Shown here: in pieces, positions 34,562 to 45,716 of the stretch
Layout: every line of letters starts with the position of its first letter
How positions within the stretch are numbered: the stretch's first letter is position 1
Source: Micromonospora polyrhachis
Lineage (GTDB): Bacteria; Actinomycetota; Actinomycetes; Mycobacteriales; Micromonosporaceae
Direction: 5' to 3'
Assembly (NCBI RefSeq): GCF_014203835.1
Contig: NZ_JACHJW010000001.1
Location: forward strand, 3,608,501 to 3,672,500
Length of the DNA: 64,000 nucleotides
Translations under genes and position numbers: made by a program
The notes under the pieces: generated by a model
What the model saw: only the letters and a program-made list of their open reading frames with translations
Databases searched by the model: none
Told to the model about the DNA's origin: nothing

Positions 34562-35569
34562 ATGGCCCGGCTTGCGGCATCCGTCGCCGCCATCCGCGTC
34601 GCGGTCCGCCGGACCCTGACCCGGGTACGCCCCAACGGGCCGGTCCTGGTCGCCTGTTCCGGCGGTGCCGACTCACTCGCCCTGGCCGCGGCAACGGTGT
34701 TCGTGGCTCCTCGGCTGGGTCTGCCCGTGGGGTTGGTGACCGTCGACCACGGCCTGCAGGCCGGCTCGGCGCAGCGTGCCGCTGCCGTGGCGAAGTGGGC
34801 CACCGAGGTGGGCTTCGCCCCGGTCGAGGTGGCCGCCGTGACGGTCGACGGCCGGTCTGGAGGTCCGGAGGCGGCGGCCCGCGAGGCCCGCTACCAGGCC
34901 CTGACCGAGGTCGCCCGCCGGTATGGGGCAACCGCCGTACTGCTCGGGCACACCCGCGACGATCAGGCGGAGACGGTGCTGCTGGCGCTGGCCCGGGGTG
35001 CCGGTCCGCGAGGGCTGGCCGGCATGCCGGTCGAGCGCGAACTGGACGGCACCCTCCTGCTCCGCCCGCTGCTGGAGGTCGGTCGGGAGCAGACCCGCGC
35101 GGCGTGCGCGGTTCTCGACCTCACTGCCTGGGAAGACCCGCACAACAGCGATCCGGCCTACACCCGTGCCCGGGTACGTGGCGACCTGATGCCGGTGGTG
35201 ACCCAGGTCCTGGGGGCCGGGGCGGTGGACAACCTGGCCCGTACCGCCCGGCTCGTCGCCGAGGACAATGCCGCCCTGGACGTGATCGCCGCCGCCGCGC
35301 TCGACACCGTCCGTACCGATGACGGGCTGTCCGTATCGGGGTTGGTGGGACTGCTGCCGGCGATCCGTACCCGGGTCCTGCACGCCTGGTGCCGGGAGTT
35401 GGGGGCGTTTCCGGCCGCGCTGTCGTCCCGCCACGTCGCGGCGCTCGATGCCCTGGTGACCGACTGGCACGGCCAGGGTCCGGTTGCCCTGCCGGGTGGT
35501 GGTCGGGTGGCCCGGCGGGGCGGCGAACTCGTCGCCGGCGCCCGGCCCGATCCGACTACGCCTCGGTAA
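34562..35569 (+). CDS. tilS: tRNA(Ile)-lysidine synthase
   Basis: A 335-aa enzyme that converts C34 of the CAU-anticodon tRNA-Ile to lysidine, so that it reads AUA. Seen: PP-loop SGGADSLAL at about residues 33-41, VDHGLQAGSAQ, and the HTRDDQAETVLL motif near 142. The C-terminal domain is the short actinobacterial form. Ten nt after the zincin gene in the same direction, so probably co-transcribed with it. Confidence 0.93.
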   Translation: MARLAASVAAIRVAVRRTLTRVRPNGPVLVACSGGADSLALAAATVFVAPRLGLPVGLVTVDHGLQAGSAQRAAAVAKWATEVGFAPVEVAAVTVDGRSGGPEAAAREARYQALTEVARRYGATAVLLGHTRDDQAETVLLALARGAGPRGLAGMPVERELDGTLLLRPLLEVGREQTRAACAVLDLTAWEDPHNSDPAYTRARVRGDLMPVVTQVLGAGAVDNLARTARLVAEDNAALDVIAAAALDTVRTDDGLSVSGLVGLLPAIRTRVLHAWCRELGAFPAALSSRHVAALDALVTDWHGQGPVALPGGGRVARRGGELVAGARPDPTTPR

Positions 35570-35738
35570 TTGCTGCTTAGCGCATAGTTGTCGCAGATAG
35601 CCTTGTTTCATGGCGAATTCGCCCGTAGTTCGGAATCCTCGTCCGCCAGTCCGGCCCGCAGTCGGTGGGGAGCCGGGCGCGCGAGGTTACGACTGCGACA
35701 ACATGCCGCCCCGCCGACAACCCGCTACCGGCATACGG

Positions 35739-35744
35739 CAGGCT
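35739..35744 (+). promoter_or_regulatory. Possible -10 box (CAGGCT) of hpt
   Basis: Seven nt before ATG 35752; differs from the TANNNT consensus at the first base, and no Shine-Dalgarno is seen. Confidence 0.25.
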
Positions 35745-35751
35745 AGGCATC

Positions 35752-36327
35752 ATGGCTGACGGCTCCTGGTACGACGCCGACATCGATCATGTGATCATCT
35801 CTGAGGAGCAGATCCGCGAGAAGACCGCAGAACTCGCTAAGCAGGTGTCGGCCGACTACGCATCGGTTGAGGACGGACTGCTGCTGGTGTGTGTGCTCAA
35901 GGGCGCGGTCATGTTCATGGCCGACTTCGCCCGGGCGTTGGGCCGGCACGGTCCCCCGGCCGAGTTGGAGTTCATGGCCATCTCCTCGTACGGCCAGGGC
36001 ACCACTTCCTCCGGGGTGGTACGGATCCTCAAGGACCTCGATCGGGACATCGCCGGCCGCCACGTCGTGGTGGTCGAGGACATCGTCGACTCCGGGCTGA
36101 CCCTGTCCTGGCTGCTGCGCTATCTGAAGTCCCGGTCGGCGGCCAGTGTCGAGGTGGTGGCGCTGTTCCGTAAGCCGGACGCGGTCAAGGTTTCGGTGCC
36201 GGTCAAGTATGTCGGCTTCGACATCCCGACCGAGTTCGTCGTCGGCTACGGACTGGACTTCGGTGAGCGTTACCGTGAACTGCCCTTCGTCGGTGTCCTC
36301 AAGCCGGAGGTCTACGCCCGGCCCTGA
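35752..36327 (+). CDS. hpt: Hypoxanthine (guanine) phosphoribosyltransferase
   Basis: A 191-aa purine-salvage enzyme making IMP/GMP from the base and PRPP. Seen: the PRPP loop [13 protein letters not shown] near residue 110, [13 protein letters not shown] earlier (PPi loop) and [18 protein letters not shown] near the end. ATG 35752 matches the normal start; the frame is open to 35665. The hpt-ftsH-folE order is that of M. tuberculosis. Its stop codon is the first element of a tandem repeat array. Confidence 0.94.
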   Translation: MADGSWYDADIDHVIISEEQIREKTAELAKQVSADYASVEDGLLLVCVLKGAVMFMADFARALGRHGPPAELEFMAISSYGQGTTSSGVVRILKDLDRDIAGRHVVVVEDIVDSGLTLSWLLRYLKSRSAASVEVVALFRKPDAVKVSVPVKYVGFDIPTEFVVGYGLDFGERYRELPFVGVLKPEVYARP

Positions 36328-36452
36328 GCGGGTCGGCTCTGGTCGACCTTGAGCGGGTCGGCCCTGAGCGGGTCGGCTCTGGTCGGGTCGGCCCTGAGCG
36401 GGTCGGCTCTGGTCGGGTCGACCTTGAGCGGGTCGGCTCTGGTCGGTTTGAG
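36325..36452. repeat. Tandem repeat array beginning at the hpt stop codon
   Basis: Five units of 15-30 bp, each starting tgagcgggtcgg, most continuing ctctggtcgg. The first TGA is the hpt stop. Non-coding beyond it. Confidence 0.85.
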
Positions 36453-36881
36453 AAGCGGTCCTGAGTAGTGGTCCCGGGGCGGGATGTCCGATCCTTCCCC
36501 GGCGCACTCCCGGGAAATGTGGAGCGGACGTACAGCGCGCTTTCAGGAAGGCCGGCTAACGTGTGTGTGGGTGGCGAGGGTGCCGCCCTCGGTACCGGAC
36601 CTTCCGCCCCTGTTTGACCGGATGGGGTCGTGGGCCGGTGCGAACCGCGTGGCTCGAAGGTCTTGCTCACGTTCTGTGGCGGTGGTGGCCCAGGCTAGTC
36701 GCCCCGGAGCGCTCGCTCCTCGCATTCACGGTGTACCGTCGAATGACCGCGGCGCGGTTGTGTGAGCGTCGGGGTTGCGGCCGGCCGACAGGGCGGCCAC
36801 GACTACCGCTACGCGGTGAATCAGCCAGACGGTCAGGACGTCGATCAGGAGGGTCCGGGCGCTGCGGCGCTCGACAACAGT
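36328..36881. other. Intergenic region hpt-ftsH
   Basis: 554 bp. It holds the repeat array to 36452, then GC-rich sequence with no convincing gene. A GTG at 36762 is in frame with ftsH and would add 40 residues. No clear -10 was found at leaderless distance from either ftsH start. Confidence 0.5.
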
Positions 36882-38894
<2,013 letters not shown>

Positions 38895-38926
38895 CCGGCG
38901 ACCAGGCGACCGGGGGCCCGGAGACG

Positions 38927-39598
38927 GTGCCCCTGGTCGCCTCGTCCACGGAGCCGGACGGCGATGATGTCCTGGACTATCTCGCCGCCCGGTTGGTGAA
39001 CGGGAAGCTCAGCGGCCGGCCCGTCGAACAGACCGTGGACCTTGACCGGATCGCGAGGGCGGTACGGGAGATCCTGATCGCGGTCGGCGAGGACCCCGAC
39101 CGCGACGGGCTCGTCCAGACCCCGGCCCGGGTGGCCCGTGCGTACGCCGAACTCTTCGCCGGGCTACGCGTCGACCCGACCCAGGTACTCACCACCACCT
39201 TCGAGGCCAACCACGAGGAACTGGTGGTCGTCCGGGACATCGACGTGATGAGCCTCTGCGAGCACCATCTGCTGCCGTTCCGGGGCGTCGCGCACATCGG
39301 CTACATCCCGGGGCCGAACGGGCGGATCACCGGCCTGTCGAAACTGGCCCGGTTGGTCGAGGTCTATGCCCGCCGCCCGCAGGTGCAGGAACGGCTGACC
39401 GCGCAGATCGCCGACCTGCTGATGGCCCAGCTCGACCCGCGCGGCGTGATCGTAGTGCTGGAATGCGAGCACATGTGCATGGCCATGCGGGGCATCCAGA
39501 AGACCGGGGCGAAGACCATCACCTCGGCAGTCCGGGGTCTGTTGCAACGGGACGCGAAGTCGCGGGCCGAAGCCATGTCCCTGATCATCCACTCGTAG
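38927..39598 (+). CDS. folE: GTP cyclohydrolase I
   Basis: A 223-aa enzyme; it converts GTP to 7,8-dihydroneopterin triphosphate, the first step of folate synthesis. Seen: zinc ligands in [10 protein letters not shown] and [11 protein letters not shown], and [23 protein letters not shown] 38927 has GGAG a few nt upstream. In M. tuberculosis folE is directly followed by folP1; here the next fol gene is 13.2 kb away, beyond the secretion-like cluster. Confidence 0.96.
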   Translation: MPLVASSTEPDGDDVLDYLAARLVNGKLSGRPVEQTVDLDRIARAVREILIAVGEDPDRDGLVQTPARVARAYAELFAGLRVDPTQVLTTTFEANHEELVVVRDIDVMSLCEHHLLPFRGVAHIGYIPGPNGRITGLSKLARLVEVYARRPQVQERLTAQIADLLMAQLDPRGVIVVLECEHMCMAMRGIQKTGAKTITSAVRGLLQRDAKSRAEAMSLIIHS

Positions 39599-39637
39599 CC
39601 AGGAAGCGGTAGACCCCGCTGCCGCTGGCCGCGGATC

Positions 39638-40393
39638 TCACGCCAGCAGGCTCAGTACCCCGGCCCCCAGGCAGACGAGCAGGGCCGGTGCCAGGCACAC
39701 CAGAGCACCGGCCAGGGGTGTCCGGTCCACCCGCGAGACGCTGCCACTGGTTTCGAAGAGCACCCCGACCGCGAGCCAGCCCGCCCCGAATGCGGCGACC
39801 GGCAGGAGTAGCCCGGCCAGGCCAGCGACGAGCAGCAGCCAACCCCCGTCGGCCAGTACGAAGAGCGCCACCTGCCCCACGAGGGCCAGGAGGGCGAACG
39901 GGACGTATCCGGTGAGGTTACGTACCCACGCGGGCCAGTGGGCGGCGATCTGACCGAGGAAGCCCAGCCCACCCGCTCCGGTGATTCGTACCTCCGCCGC
40001 GCCGGCAGCGGCCCGGGCGCGGCGGAGCGCCGTCAGCACCGCCGCTGGACCCGCCGACACCTCCTGGGCGGTCGCGGCCAACTCCGGCACCGTTGGCTGG
40101 AGTTCCGCCTCGGGTATCCCCAGACTGCGTAGCCGGGACTGTTGCGGCACCAGCCGCGCCCGTACCTGGGTCAGCTCCTCGCGGGCAGCCTGCACCGACC
40201 GGGCCTGCTCGCCCGCTGCGGTGGCCGCCGCCTGCCGGACCGCGTCCAACCGCTGTGCCGCAGCCAGATAGTCCGCCCAGGCCAACGCGGTCGGATCGCC
40301 GTTGACGCCAACCGGCTCGACCGGCTCGACCGGCTCCGGCTTGCCGGCCCGGGCCGTGGGCACCTTCTCGGACCCGATGGGACGCCCTGTCAC
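39638..40393 (-). CDS. Coiled-coil membrane protein, partner of the FtsK-like protein
   Basis: A 251-aa protein of unknown function. Residues 25-125 form a long Ala/Arg/Gln-rich coiled coil (AQRLDAVRQAAATAAGEQAR). Four hydrophobic helices occupy about 150-250. GTG 40393 overlaps the stop of the FtsK-like gene (GTGA), so the two are translationally coupled; the frame is open far upstream but antisense-like. A repeated EPVEPVEPV element lies near the N-terminus. Likely a membrane subunit working with that ATPase-like protein. Confidence 0.7.
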   Translation of the reverse strand: MTGRPIGSEKVPTARAGKPEPVEPVEPVGVNGDPTALAWADYLAAAQRLDAVRQAAATAAGEQARSVQAAREELTQVRARLVPQQSRLRSLGIPEAELQPTVPELAATAQEVSAGPAAVLTALRRARAAAGAAEVRITGAGGLGFLGQIAAHWPAWVRNLTGYVPFALLALVGQVALFVLADGGWLLLVAGLAGLLLPVAAFGAGWLAVGVLFETSGSVSRVDRTPLAGALVCLAPALLVCLGAGVLSLLA

Positions 40394-43101
40394 GACCGGC
40401 CTCCCACTGTCGCGTGACCGGGTGAGATCAGACCGACGGGGGTCCGATCGTCGGCGGGGTCGCTGAACGGGATGATGATCGTCGTCTGGTCGGTCTGGCC
40501 ATCCCACAGCAGCGCCCGGTCGGGGCGCGGTCGCCAATCGACCGGGCGACCCAGCAACAGCCCCACCTCCGCTCCCGGTACGTCGAAGAAGAGCATGCCG
40601 GCGATCTCCTCCCGGGCCCGGCCGTCGAGATCGTGGTGGAGCCGCTGCGGCTGCCGCCACCACGAGAGCAGATGTACGTTTCGAGCCGGGCCCTCGTGTA
40701 ACAGGGTGGACGGCAACCCGGCCGGCAGGGTATCCGGGGGAAGCCCGTCCATGCCGAAGACCACCAGATAGCCGGGCTGGTCGCCGGTGAGTGCCTCGGC
40801 CAGCCCGGAAGCGTCCACCATTATCGCCTCCTGCCACTGACGCAGGTCGCCGACGAGAATGCTCGCCACCTCCGCCGTCTCGGGAGTTGGCGACATGACG
40901 ACGAACCGGGCGCTTCCCGGTGCATGGTGGGCAGCGACGCTGCGGGCCGCCGCGCCGAGGGTCGCCGCTGCGGCGCGACTCGTTCCGAGAATGGCCAAAT
41001 GTCGCCCGGCCACCGGTCCGAGTGGAACGGTGGCGGTGGTGACCGCCAGGTCGACCGTACGACCCAGCAGGGCGGCTGGCTCGGCCGGCACGGTCGGCCG
41101 CGCAGCGGAGGCTGGTTGCCCAGACGAGGTGTCCACTGATCCGTCCACATCGGCCAGCAGTGTCCGGTACGTCGGATCGTCGGCGAGGCGGTGGTGCGCG
41201 TACCCGGCGAAGACTGTCGGTGCCGGACTGTCGGCCGGACGAGCCGTCCACAGGCGGTGCCGCAGTTCGGTGAGCGTGGCTGGGGCGGCGCGCGGGTCGG
41301 GGAAACGGACCACCCGCTCGTGGCCTCGCGTGGCCCCGCGTGGCCCACCCAGTCCGCCAGCCGTGTTGACCACCGCAGCACCCAGCGGCAGGCCCACCGC
41401 CGCGTCGTTGGTCGGCTCGAGCACCTCACCTCCGCCCGGGAGGGCGACCCGAACCGGGAACTGGCCGAAGAGGTTGTCCCGAGGGGAGTACGACAGCGAA
41501 CCACCGAGCGGTGTTCGGCCGGCCAGGATCAGGTGGATGCCGTACCCGCGTCCGGTGCGGGCCAGCCGCTCCAGTAGGTCGTTCGCCTCGCTGGTGAGCT
41601 GATCGTCCAAGCTGGTCAGGACCGGGAACCCGGCGAGCACGCACAGGATCCGGGGAACTGGCGGCACCGGGTCGGTGGTGTGGTCTGGCGGGTCTGTGGT
41701 GTGGTGCGGTGCCAGGCCCGTGGGGTGGTGCGCAGGCTTCGTCGACCGGCGGGTCAGTTCGGTGTCGAGTTCCCGGAGTACGGCGAGGCCGTACGTCCGG
41801 TCGGCCTCCACCCCGGCGGCCCGTACGTGCGGCAGCCACGAGGAGTCCCGCTCGTCCGGCAGGAACTCGCTGAAGGACACGCCCTCGGCGAAGTCGACCA
41901 GGTAGATGGCCAGTGCCTCAGGGGAGTATCGGGTACAGAGCCCGTAGACCATGTTGACCAGGAAGGCGCTCACGCCCGAACCGGGACGGCCACCGACCAA
42001 CCAGTGCGGGGTCAGCTCGTCGAATCGCAGCGTCACCGCCCGGTCGCCGGCCAACCCGACCGTGGTGACCAGGCCATCGCTCGGGTCACCGGTCCAGAGG
42101 TCGTCGCCCTCGTCGGGTAGTAGGTCGGCCAACCGGAGGTGCGAACCGGCGTCGAGGCGTACGGCCAGCTCCCGGCAAACCCGGTCGATCAGGTGTGCCG
42201 GTGGGTCCTCGTCCAGGAAGACCGGCGAGTTGAGTCCGATGGCGGTCGGTTGGGGGGACGTTCCGCCGAACGAGGCCCCGGGTGGGTTGCCCACCAGTGC
42301 GTACGGGTTGCGTAGCGCCACCATTGTGGCGTGCGACAGCGGCGGTTGGGTGGTCTCCTCGGTCAGCGGTGGTGGCGGCCAACCCGCGACGATCAGGTGT
42401 AGGCCGGCGGCCGGACCGTCCTGCGCGAGGGCGGCGATCCTGGCCAGGTCGGCCCCTTCGGTCAGCTCGGGCAGCGAGGCGATCACCAGCAGTAGGGTGT
42501 GGTCGCGCCGATGGTGCCGAGTGGCAGCGGGTCGGGCCGGGCGGATCCACCCTTCCGCCTCGGCCAGAACGGCCCGTAGGCCGGTCCGGTCGGCCGCCGG
42601 GGGTGGCATCAGGCCGGCGGCGGTCAGGGGAGTGAACGGAGCGAAGAGCAACCCTGAGGTGGCGGCGTCCACCCCGCGTACCAGTAACGAGCCGGCGGGC
42701 GCGGCGGCGAGTAGCCGGAGCAGTATCGAGCGGACGAGCCCGGCGACGCGGGGATCCCGGGTGTCGGCGTCGGTGGTGAGGTGACCGGTGCCGAGCAGCG
42801 GCACCACCGCGGGGAACCGGGCATCGTCGAGGGGTTGGGCGGTGCCGATCCGGACGAACGCCGGCAGGCCAGGTCCGCCCAGCGGGGTGTCCTCCGACTG
42901 TGCGTCCAGCGGAGCACCCAACCACCCGGGCACCAGTACGGCGGCAGCGGCCCGTAGCCGTTCGGCGAGATCGTGCTGCTCCCGCTGGTCGGCGGGGGCT
43001 GGCCGGGTGGCGTCGAGCGCGCTGGCCGCTGCGGTGGCGGCGGCCGCCGCCTGTCGGTGCAGGGTGACGGCGTGACTCATCCGTGCCTTCAAGCCGGCCA
43101 T
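40390..43101 (-). CDS. FtsK/SpoIIIE (EccC-like) protein with degenerate nucleotide-binding sites
   Basis: A 903-aa soluble protein. The N-terminus is an Ala-rich helical region; FtsK-like alpha/beta domains follow. The best P-loop, HWLVGGRPGSGVSAFL (about residue 370, DNA 41965-42000), has Val where the Walker A lysine should be; the preceding and following domains have no P-loop at all (LAILGTSRAAAATLG). Strand motifs LAIYLVDFAEGVSF and ILCVLAGFPVL match EccC organisation. It is therefore probably a structural or regulatory homologue rather than a motor. ATG 43101 has GGTGGAGG 5 nt upstream; a GTG at 43137 is longer. It has no N-terminal membrane helices, unlike EccC; its coupled partner may supply them. 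Confidence 0.75.
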   Translation of the reverse strand: MAGLKARMSHAVTLHRQAAAAATAAASALDATRPAPADQREQHDLAERLRAAAAVLVPGWLGAPLDAQSEDTPLGGPGLPAFVRIGTAQPLDDARFPAVVPLLGTGHLTTDADTRDPRVAGLVRSILLRLLAAAPAGSLLVRGVDAATSGLLFAPFTPLTAAGLMPPPAADRTGLRAVLAEAEGWIRPARPAATRHHRRDHTLLLVIASLPELTEGADLARIAALAQDGPAAGLHLIVAGWPPPPLTEETTQPPLSHATMVALRNPYALVGNPPGASFGGTSPQPTAIGLNSPVFLDEDPPAHLIDRVCRELAVRLDAGSHLRLADLLPDEGDDLWTGDPSDGLVTTVGLAGDRAVTLRFDELTPHWLVGGRPGSGVSAFLVNMVYGLCTRYSPEALAIYLVDFAEGVSFSEFLPDERDSSWLPHVRAAGVEADRTYGLAVLRELDTELTRRSTKPAHHPTGLAPHHTTDPPDHTTDPVPPVPRILCVLAGFPVLTSLDDQLTSEANDLLERLARTGRGYGIHLILAGRTPLGGSLSYSPRDNLFGQFPVRVALPGGGEVLEPTNDAAVGLPLGAAVVNTAGGLGGPRGATRGHERVVRFPDPRAAPATLTELRHRLWTARPADSPAPTVFAGYAHHRLADDPTYRTLLADVDGSVDTSSGQPASAARPTVPAEPAALLGRTVDLAVTTATVPLGPVAGRHLAILGTSRAAAATLGAAARSVAAHHAPGSARFVVMSPTPETAEVASILVGDLRQWQEAIMVDASGLAEALTGDQPGYLVVFGMDGLPPDTLPAGLPSTLLHEGPARNVHLLSWWRQPQRLHHDLDGRAREEIAGMLFFDVPGAEVGLLLGRPVDWRPRPDRALLWDGQTDQTTIIIPFSDPADDRTPVGLISPGHATVGGRS

Positions 43102-43335
43102 CGCACCCTCCACCTTGACTCGGCCTGTCACGCCCACCGCAGGTCAACCGACATGTTCTGGCCCGACCAGATGCTGCTGAGACTGTGACGGTAACCCAGT
43201 GCAGACGCATCTTCGCGGACGCGCGGCACCGGCCGGAATTCGGCCCTGTTGGTTCAACCGTAAATCATATGACTTGCCGGATTTCAGGCTAGTTTCCGAC
43301 CTTCCCGAGGCATTGGGTACGGGAGCGTCAACGGA

Positions 43336-43341
43336 TAGCCT
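43336..43341 (+). promoter_or_regulatory. Putative -10 box (TAGCCT) of the 43348 gene
   Basis: Six nt before GTG 43348; no Shine-Dalgarno. Confidence 0.45.
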
Positions 43342-43347
43342 CAGGGA

Positions 43348-43914
43348 GTGGAATCAGTGCACCCTCCCGCCGGTTCCCAGGTGTCTCGCGTACCTACCCA
43401 GCGGACACCGCCAGATCAGGTCGTGCCTGTCCCGGTCGCCCCACCACCCGCCCCGCGCAAGAGTCGGCTGCGGCTGATCCTGGCGGTGGTCGGTGGGGTG
43501 GCGGCCCTGCTCTGCCTGAGCGGAGTCGCGGTCGGATACGTCCTCTACGACAACGCCACCGCACCCGACCGTAGCGCCCCCGACGTCGTGGTGGACAACT
43601 ATCTTCGTGCCTTCCTCGTCGACCGGAACGACGTGCAAGCCAGCCAGTACACCTGCCCAGACACCTCGGCCCTGACCGAGTTGCGGAATCTGCGAACCGA
43701 TCTGCAGGAACGTGAGCAACGATTCCAGACGACCTTCAGAGTGTCCTGGGGCAGCCTTCAGGTCAGAAGAGACGGTAACGCCGCCGAGGTGCGGGTAAAC
43801 CTGAGCATTTCGACCGTGCTTAACAATATCCCGCAGAGCGATCGGCAACCGTGGCGCTTCGTGACCCATCTCGATGACGACTGGCGGGTGTGCGAGGCGG
43901 GCCGGGCGGCCTGA
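43348..43914 (+). CDS. Membrane-anchored protein with NTF2/DUF4878-like outer domain
   Basis: A 188-aa protein. Residues 1-45 are a Pro/Val-rich cytoplasmic arm, one membrane helix spans about 48-72, and the outer part (RSAPDVVVDNYLRAFLVDRND) looks like the small NTF2-like domains that also end in WxVC-type strands (WRVCEAG). Its layout repeats that of the protein at 4299-5291, so the two may be distant paralogues. It is divergent from the FtsK-like gene and converges with the T4SS-like cluster, so it may belong to either. Function unknown. Confidence 0.65.
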   Translation: MESVHPPAGSQVSRVPTQRTPPDQVVPVPVAPPPAPRKSRLRLILAVVGGVAALLCLSGVAVGYVLYDNATAPDRSAPDVVVDNYLRAFLVDRNDVQASQYTCPDTSALTELRNLRTDLQEREQRFQTTFRVSWGSLQVRRDGNAAEVRVNLSISTVLNNIPQSDRQPWRFVTHLDDDWRVCEAGRAA

Positions 43915-43935
43915 CGATAGGGCTACGTAAGCTCG

Positions 43936-44550
43936 CTACTCCAGCCAGAGCAGATGTACTGGTACTTCCAGAGTGGTGGGCGGCTGGCCACTCCATGCCC
44001 AGCGATACCACTCCATCTCCCCGGTTACGCGTACGCAGATGTCCCCCTCCGCGCCGGTATAGACCTCGGTCACCGCGCGAAGGTCCCGGCGTTCGGTGGC
44101 CTCGACGATCTGCACCACCCGTCGGCCGGAGACCGAACCCGCCTCCATCACCGGTAGCGGCGGACGGTGCACCGGGGCGTCGAGCGATACCAGCCGGGAC
44201 AACAGATCGGAACGGGAAGGCGTGGCGGCAGCCATGTCATCGTTCCGGCCGAGGGTCTCCACCCATACCCGGTCTGCGGGGACCAGCGGGGCGAAGACCT
44301 CGACCTGCTCGGCTTCGGCTCGGTACCACTCGTGCTCGGCGATGACCGGCACATACGTCCGACTGCCCTGTACGACCTTCTCGTCGGCGCGTAGGTCAGC
44401 CCGCCAGCCCAGGCCGGGCAGACCGACGAGGACGCGCTGTCCCCGCAACTCCACTCGTCCGCTCGCCGGGACCGGGACGATCGGACGCGGCGGACGAGGC
44501 GCCCAGTCGGGTTGGTCGGCGAACGGATCCGGGATCTGCTCGAAGTTCAT
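43936..44550 (-). CDS. Hypothetical soluble protein, last gene of the T4SS-like cluster
   Basis: A 204-aa protein not recognised. No signal peptide or membrane helix; N-terminus is Pro/Asp-rich (MNFEQIPDPFADQP), the rest mixed alpha/beta with several Trp (EMEWYRWAWSG). Its start overlaps the stop of the hydrolase gene (ATGA), so it belongs to the same operon and presumably the same machine. Confidence 0.65.
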   Translation of the reverse strand: MNFEQIPDPFADQPDWAPRPPRPIVPVPASGRVELRGQRVLVGLPGLGWRADLRADEKVVQGSRTYVPVIAEHEWYRAEAEQVEVFAPLVPADRVWVETLGRNDDMAAATPSRSDLLSRLVSLDAPVHRPPLPVMEAGSVSGRRVVQIVEATERRDLRAVTEVYTGAEGDICVRVTGEMEWYRWAWSGQPPTTLEVPVHLLWLE

Positions 44551-45716
44551 CGCCCAGCGTTCCGTCGTGCCCCACTGCCCCTGATGAGCGGCGCGCCTCG
44601 CTCCCGCATGAACGGCGCCGGGTTGGTGGCGCCGTGCTTGCTGCGGTCACCCCGCAGGTGCACCTCGAAGTGCAGGTGCGGGCCGGACGAGTTACCACTC
44701 GATCCGACCTCGCCGATTACCTGTCCCGCCTGCACCATGTCGTTCTTGTCAACTCTCGGCTTTCGCACCATGTGGCAGTACCGCGTGATGATGCTGTTGG
44801 CGTGCAGGATGTCGACGAACCAGCCACAGCCACCCTTGCCGGGGTGGCCGTCGACATTGCAGGTCTCTCGCCCGTACTGGTCCGGGTCACACCGAGAGAC
44901 GATCACCCGGCCGCTGGCGGCCGCGCGAATCAGGGTGCCCTTGGGGGCGGCGATGTCGACACCCTGGTGTGACGGCCGGCTGGCGGTGCGGAATCCGGAG
45001 CCGACTCCTCCCGGGATCGGAGCCGTCCACCCGGATGATGCGATCTTTCCGTTGTCGGCGGCGCAGGCGCCGTCGTTTCGATCGATGGTCACCCGCGCTG
45101 CCCCGTTGGCCAGGGCGTTGACGATCTGGGTGGCGATCGGCTCGTGCTTGGCGTAGGCGTCCGGGAAGGCGCTGATCTGCACCCGCTGGGCGGCATCGGT
45201 CAGCGTCCGCTTTTCCCAGCCGGGAACCTTCTTCAGCTTCTCGTAGAACTTCCTTGAGGTGTAGGCCGGGTCCTGCAACTGGGCTGGGGTGCCCCACCCC
45301 TGGCTGGGACGTTGCTGGAACAAGCCCACCGAATCGTGGTCGTTGCGGCTCCCGAGGTGCGGCAGGTTGGACAGCGACGATTCCTGGATGGCGGTGGCAA
45401 CGGCGATCACCCAGCCCCGAGGCGGGATGGACATCTCCTTGCCGACCTTGATGATGATCGCCGCGTTGCGGATCTTCGTCGGGCCGTAGGGGCCGATCCG
45501 GGGAAGGTTGCCGTTGACGTTGACGATGTTGCCCCCACCGCAGCCGAGGCTGTTCGTCACCGGGGTGTCCGACTCGCTGCCCAACTCGGTCAACAGGAGG
45601 GTGCCGGTGCCGCCCGTACAGCAGAGCAGCGCCAGCGCCGCGGTCAGGGTGACCGCGAGGACCGCCGGGCGTTTCACCCGGCGGGTACGGGGGGTAGCCC
45701 CGGGCAGACCAGTCAT
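44547..45716 (-). CDS. Bifunctional peptidoglycan hydrolase: lysozyme-like domain plus M23 peptidase
   Basis: A 389-aa exported wall hydrolase. Seen: membrane anchor/signal at about residues 17-38 (VLAVTLTAALALLCCTGG), a lysozyme-like region with IQESSLSNLPHLGSRNDHDS and VGLFQQRPSQGWGT near 100-135, and a LytM/M23 domain with HQGVDIAA and HLHFEVH zinc motifs. Such two-domain enzymes open the wall for conjugation machines in Gram-positive bacteria (VirB1/TcpG-like role). ATG 45716 overlaps the previous stop (ATGA). Confidence 0.87.
   Translation of the reverse strand: MTGLPGATPRTRRVKRPAVLAVTLTAALALLCCTGGTGTLLLTELGSESDTPVTNSLGCGGGNIVNVNGNLPRIGPYGPTKIRNAAIIIKVGKEMSIPPRGWVIAVATAIQESSLSNLPHLGSRNDHDSVGLFQQRPSQGWGTPAQLQDPAYTSRKFYEKLKKVPGWEKRTLTDAAQRVQISAFPDAYAKHEPIATQIVNALANGAARVTIDRNDGACAADNGKIASSGWTAPIPGGVGSGFRTASRPSHQGVDIAAPKGTLIRAAASGRVIVSRCDPDQYGRETCNVDGHPGKGGCGWFVDILHANSIITRYCHMVRKPRVDKNDMVQAGQVIGEVGSSGNSSGPHLHFEVHLRGDRSKHGATNPAPFMRERGAPLIRGSGARRNAGR

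Noticed and set aside
36484-36765. 93-codon frame between hpt and ftsH
   Set aside because: No ribosome binding site, no -10 at leaderless distance and no domain; low-complexity composition.
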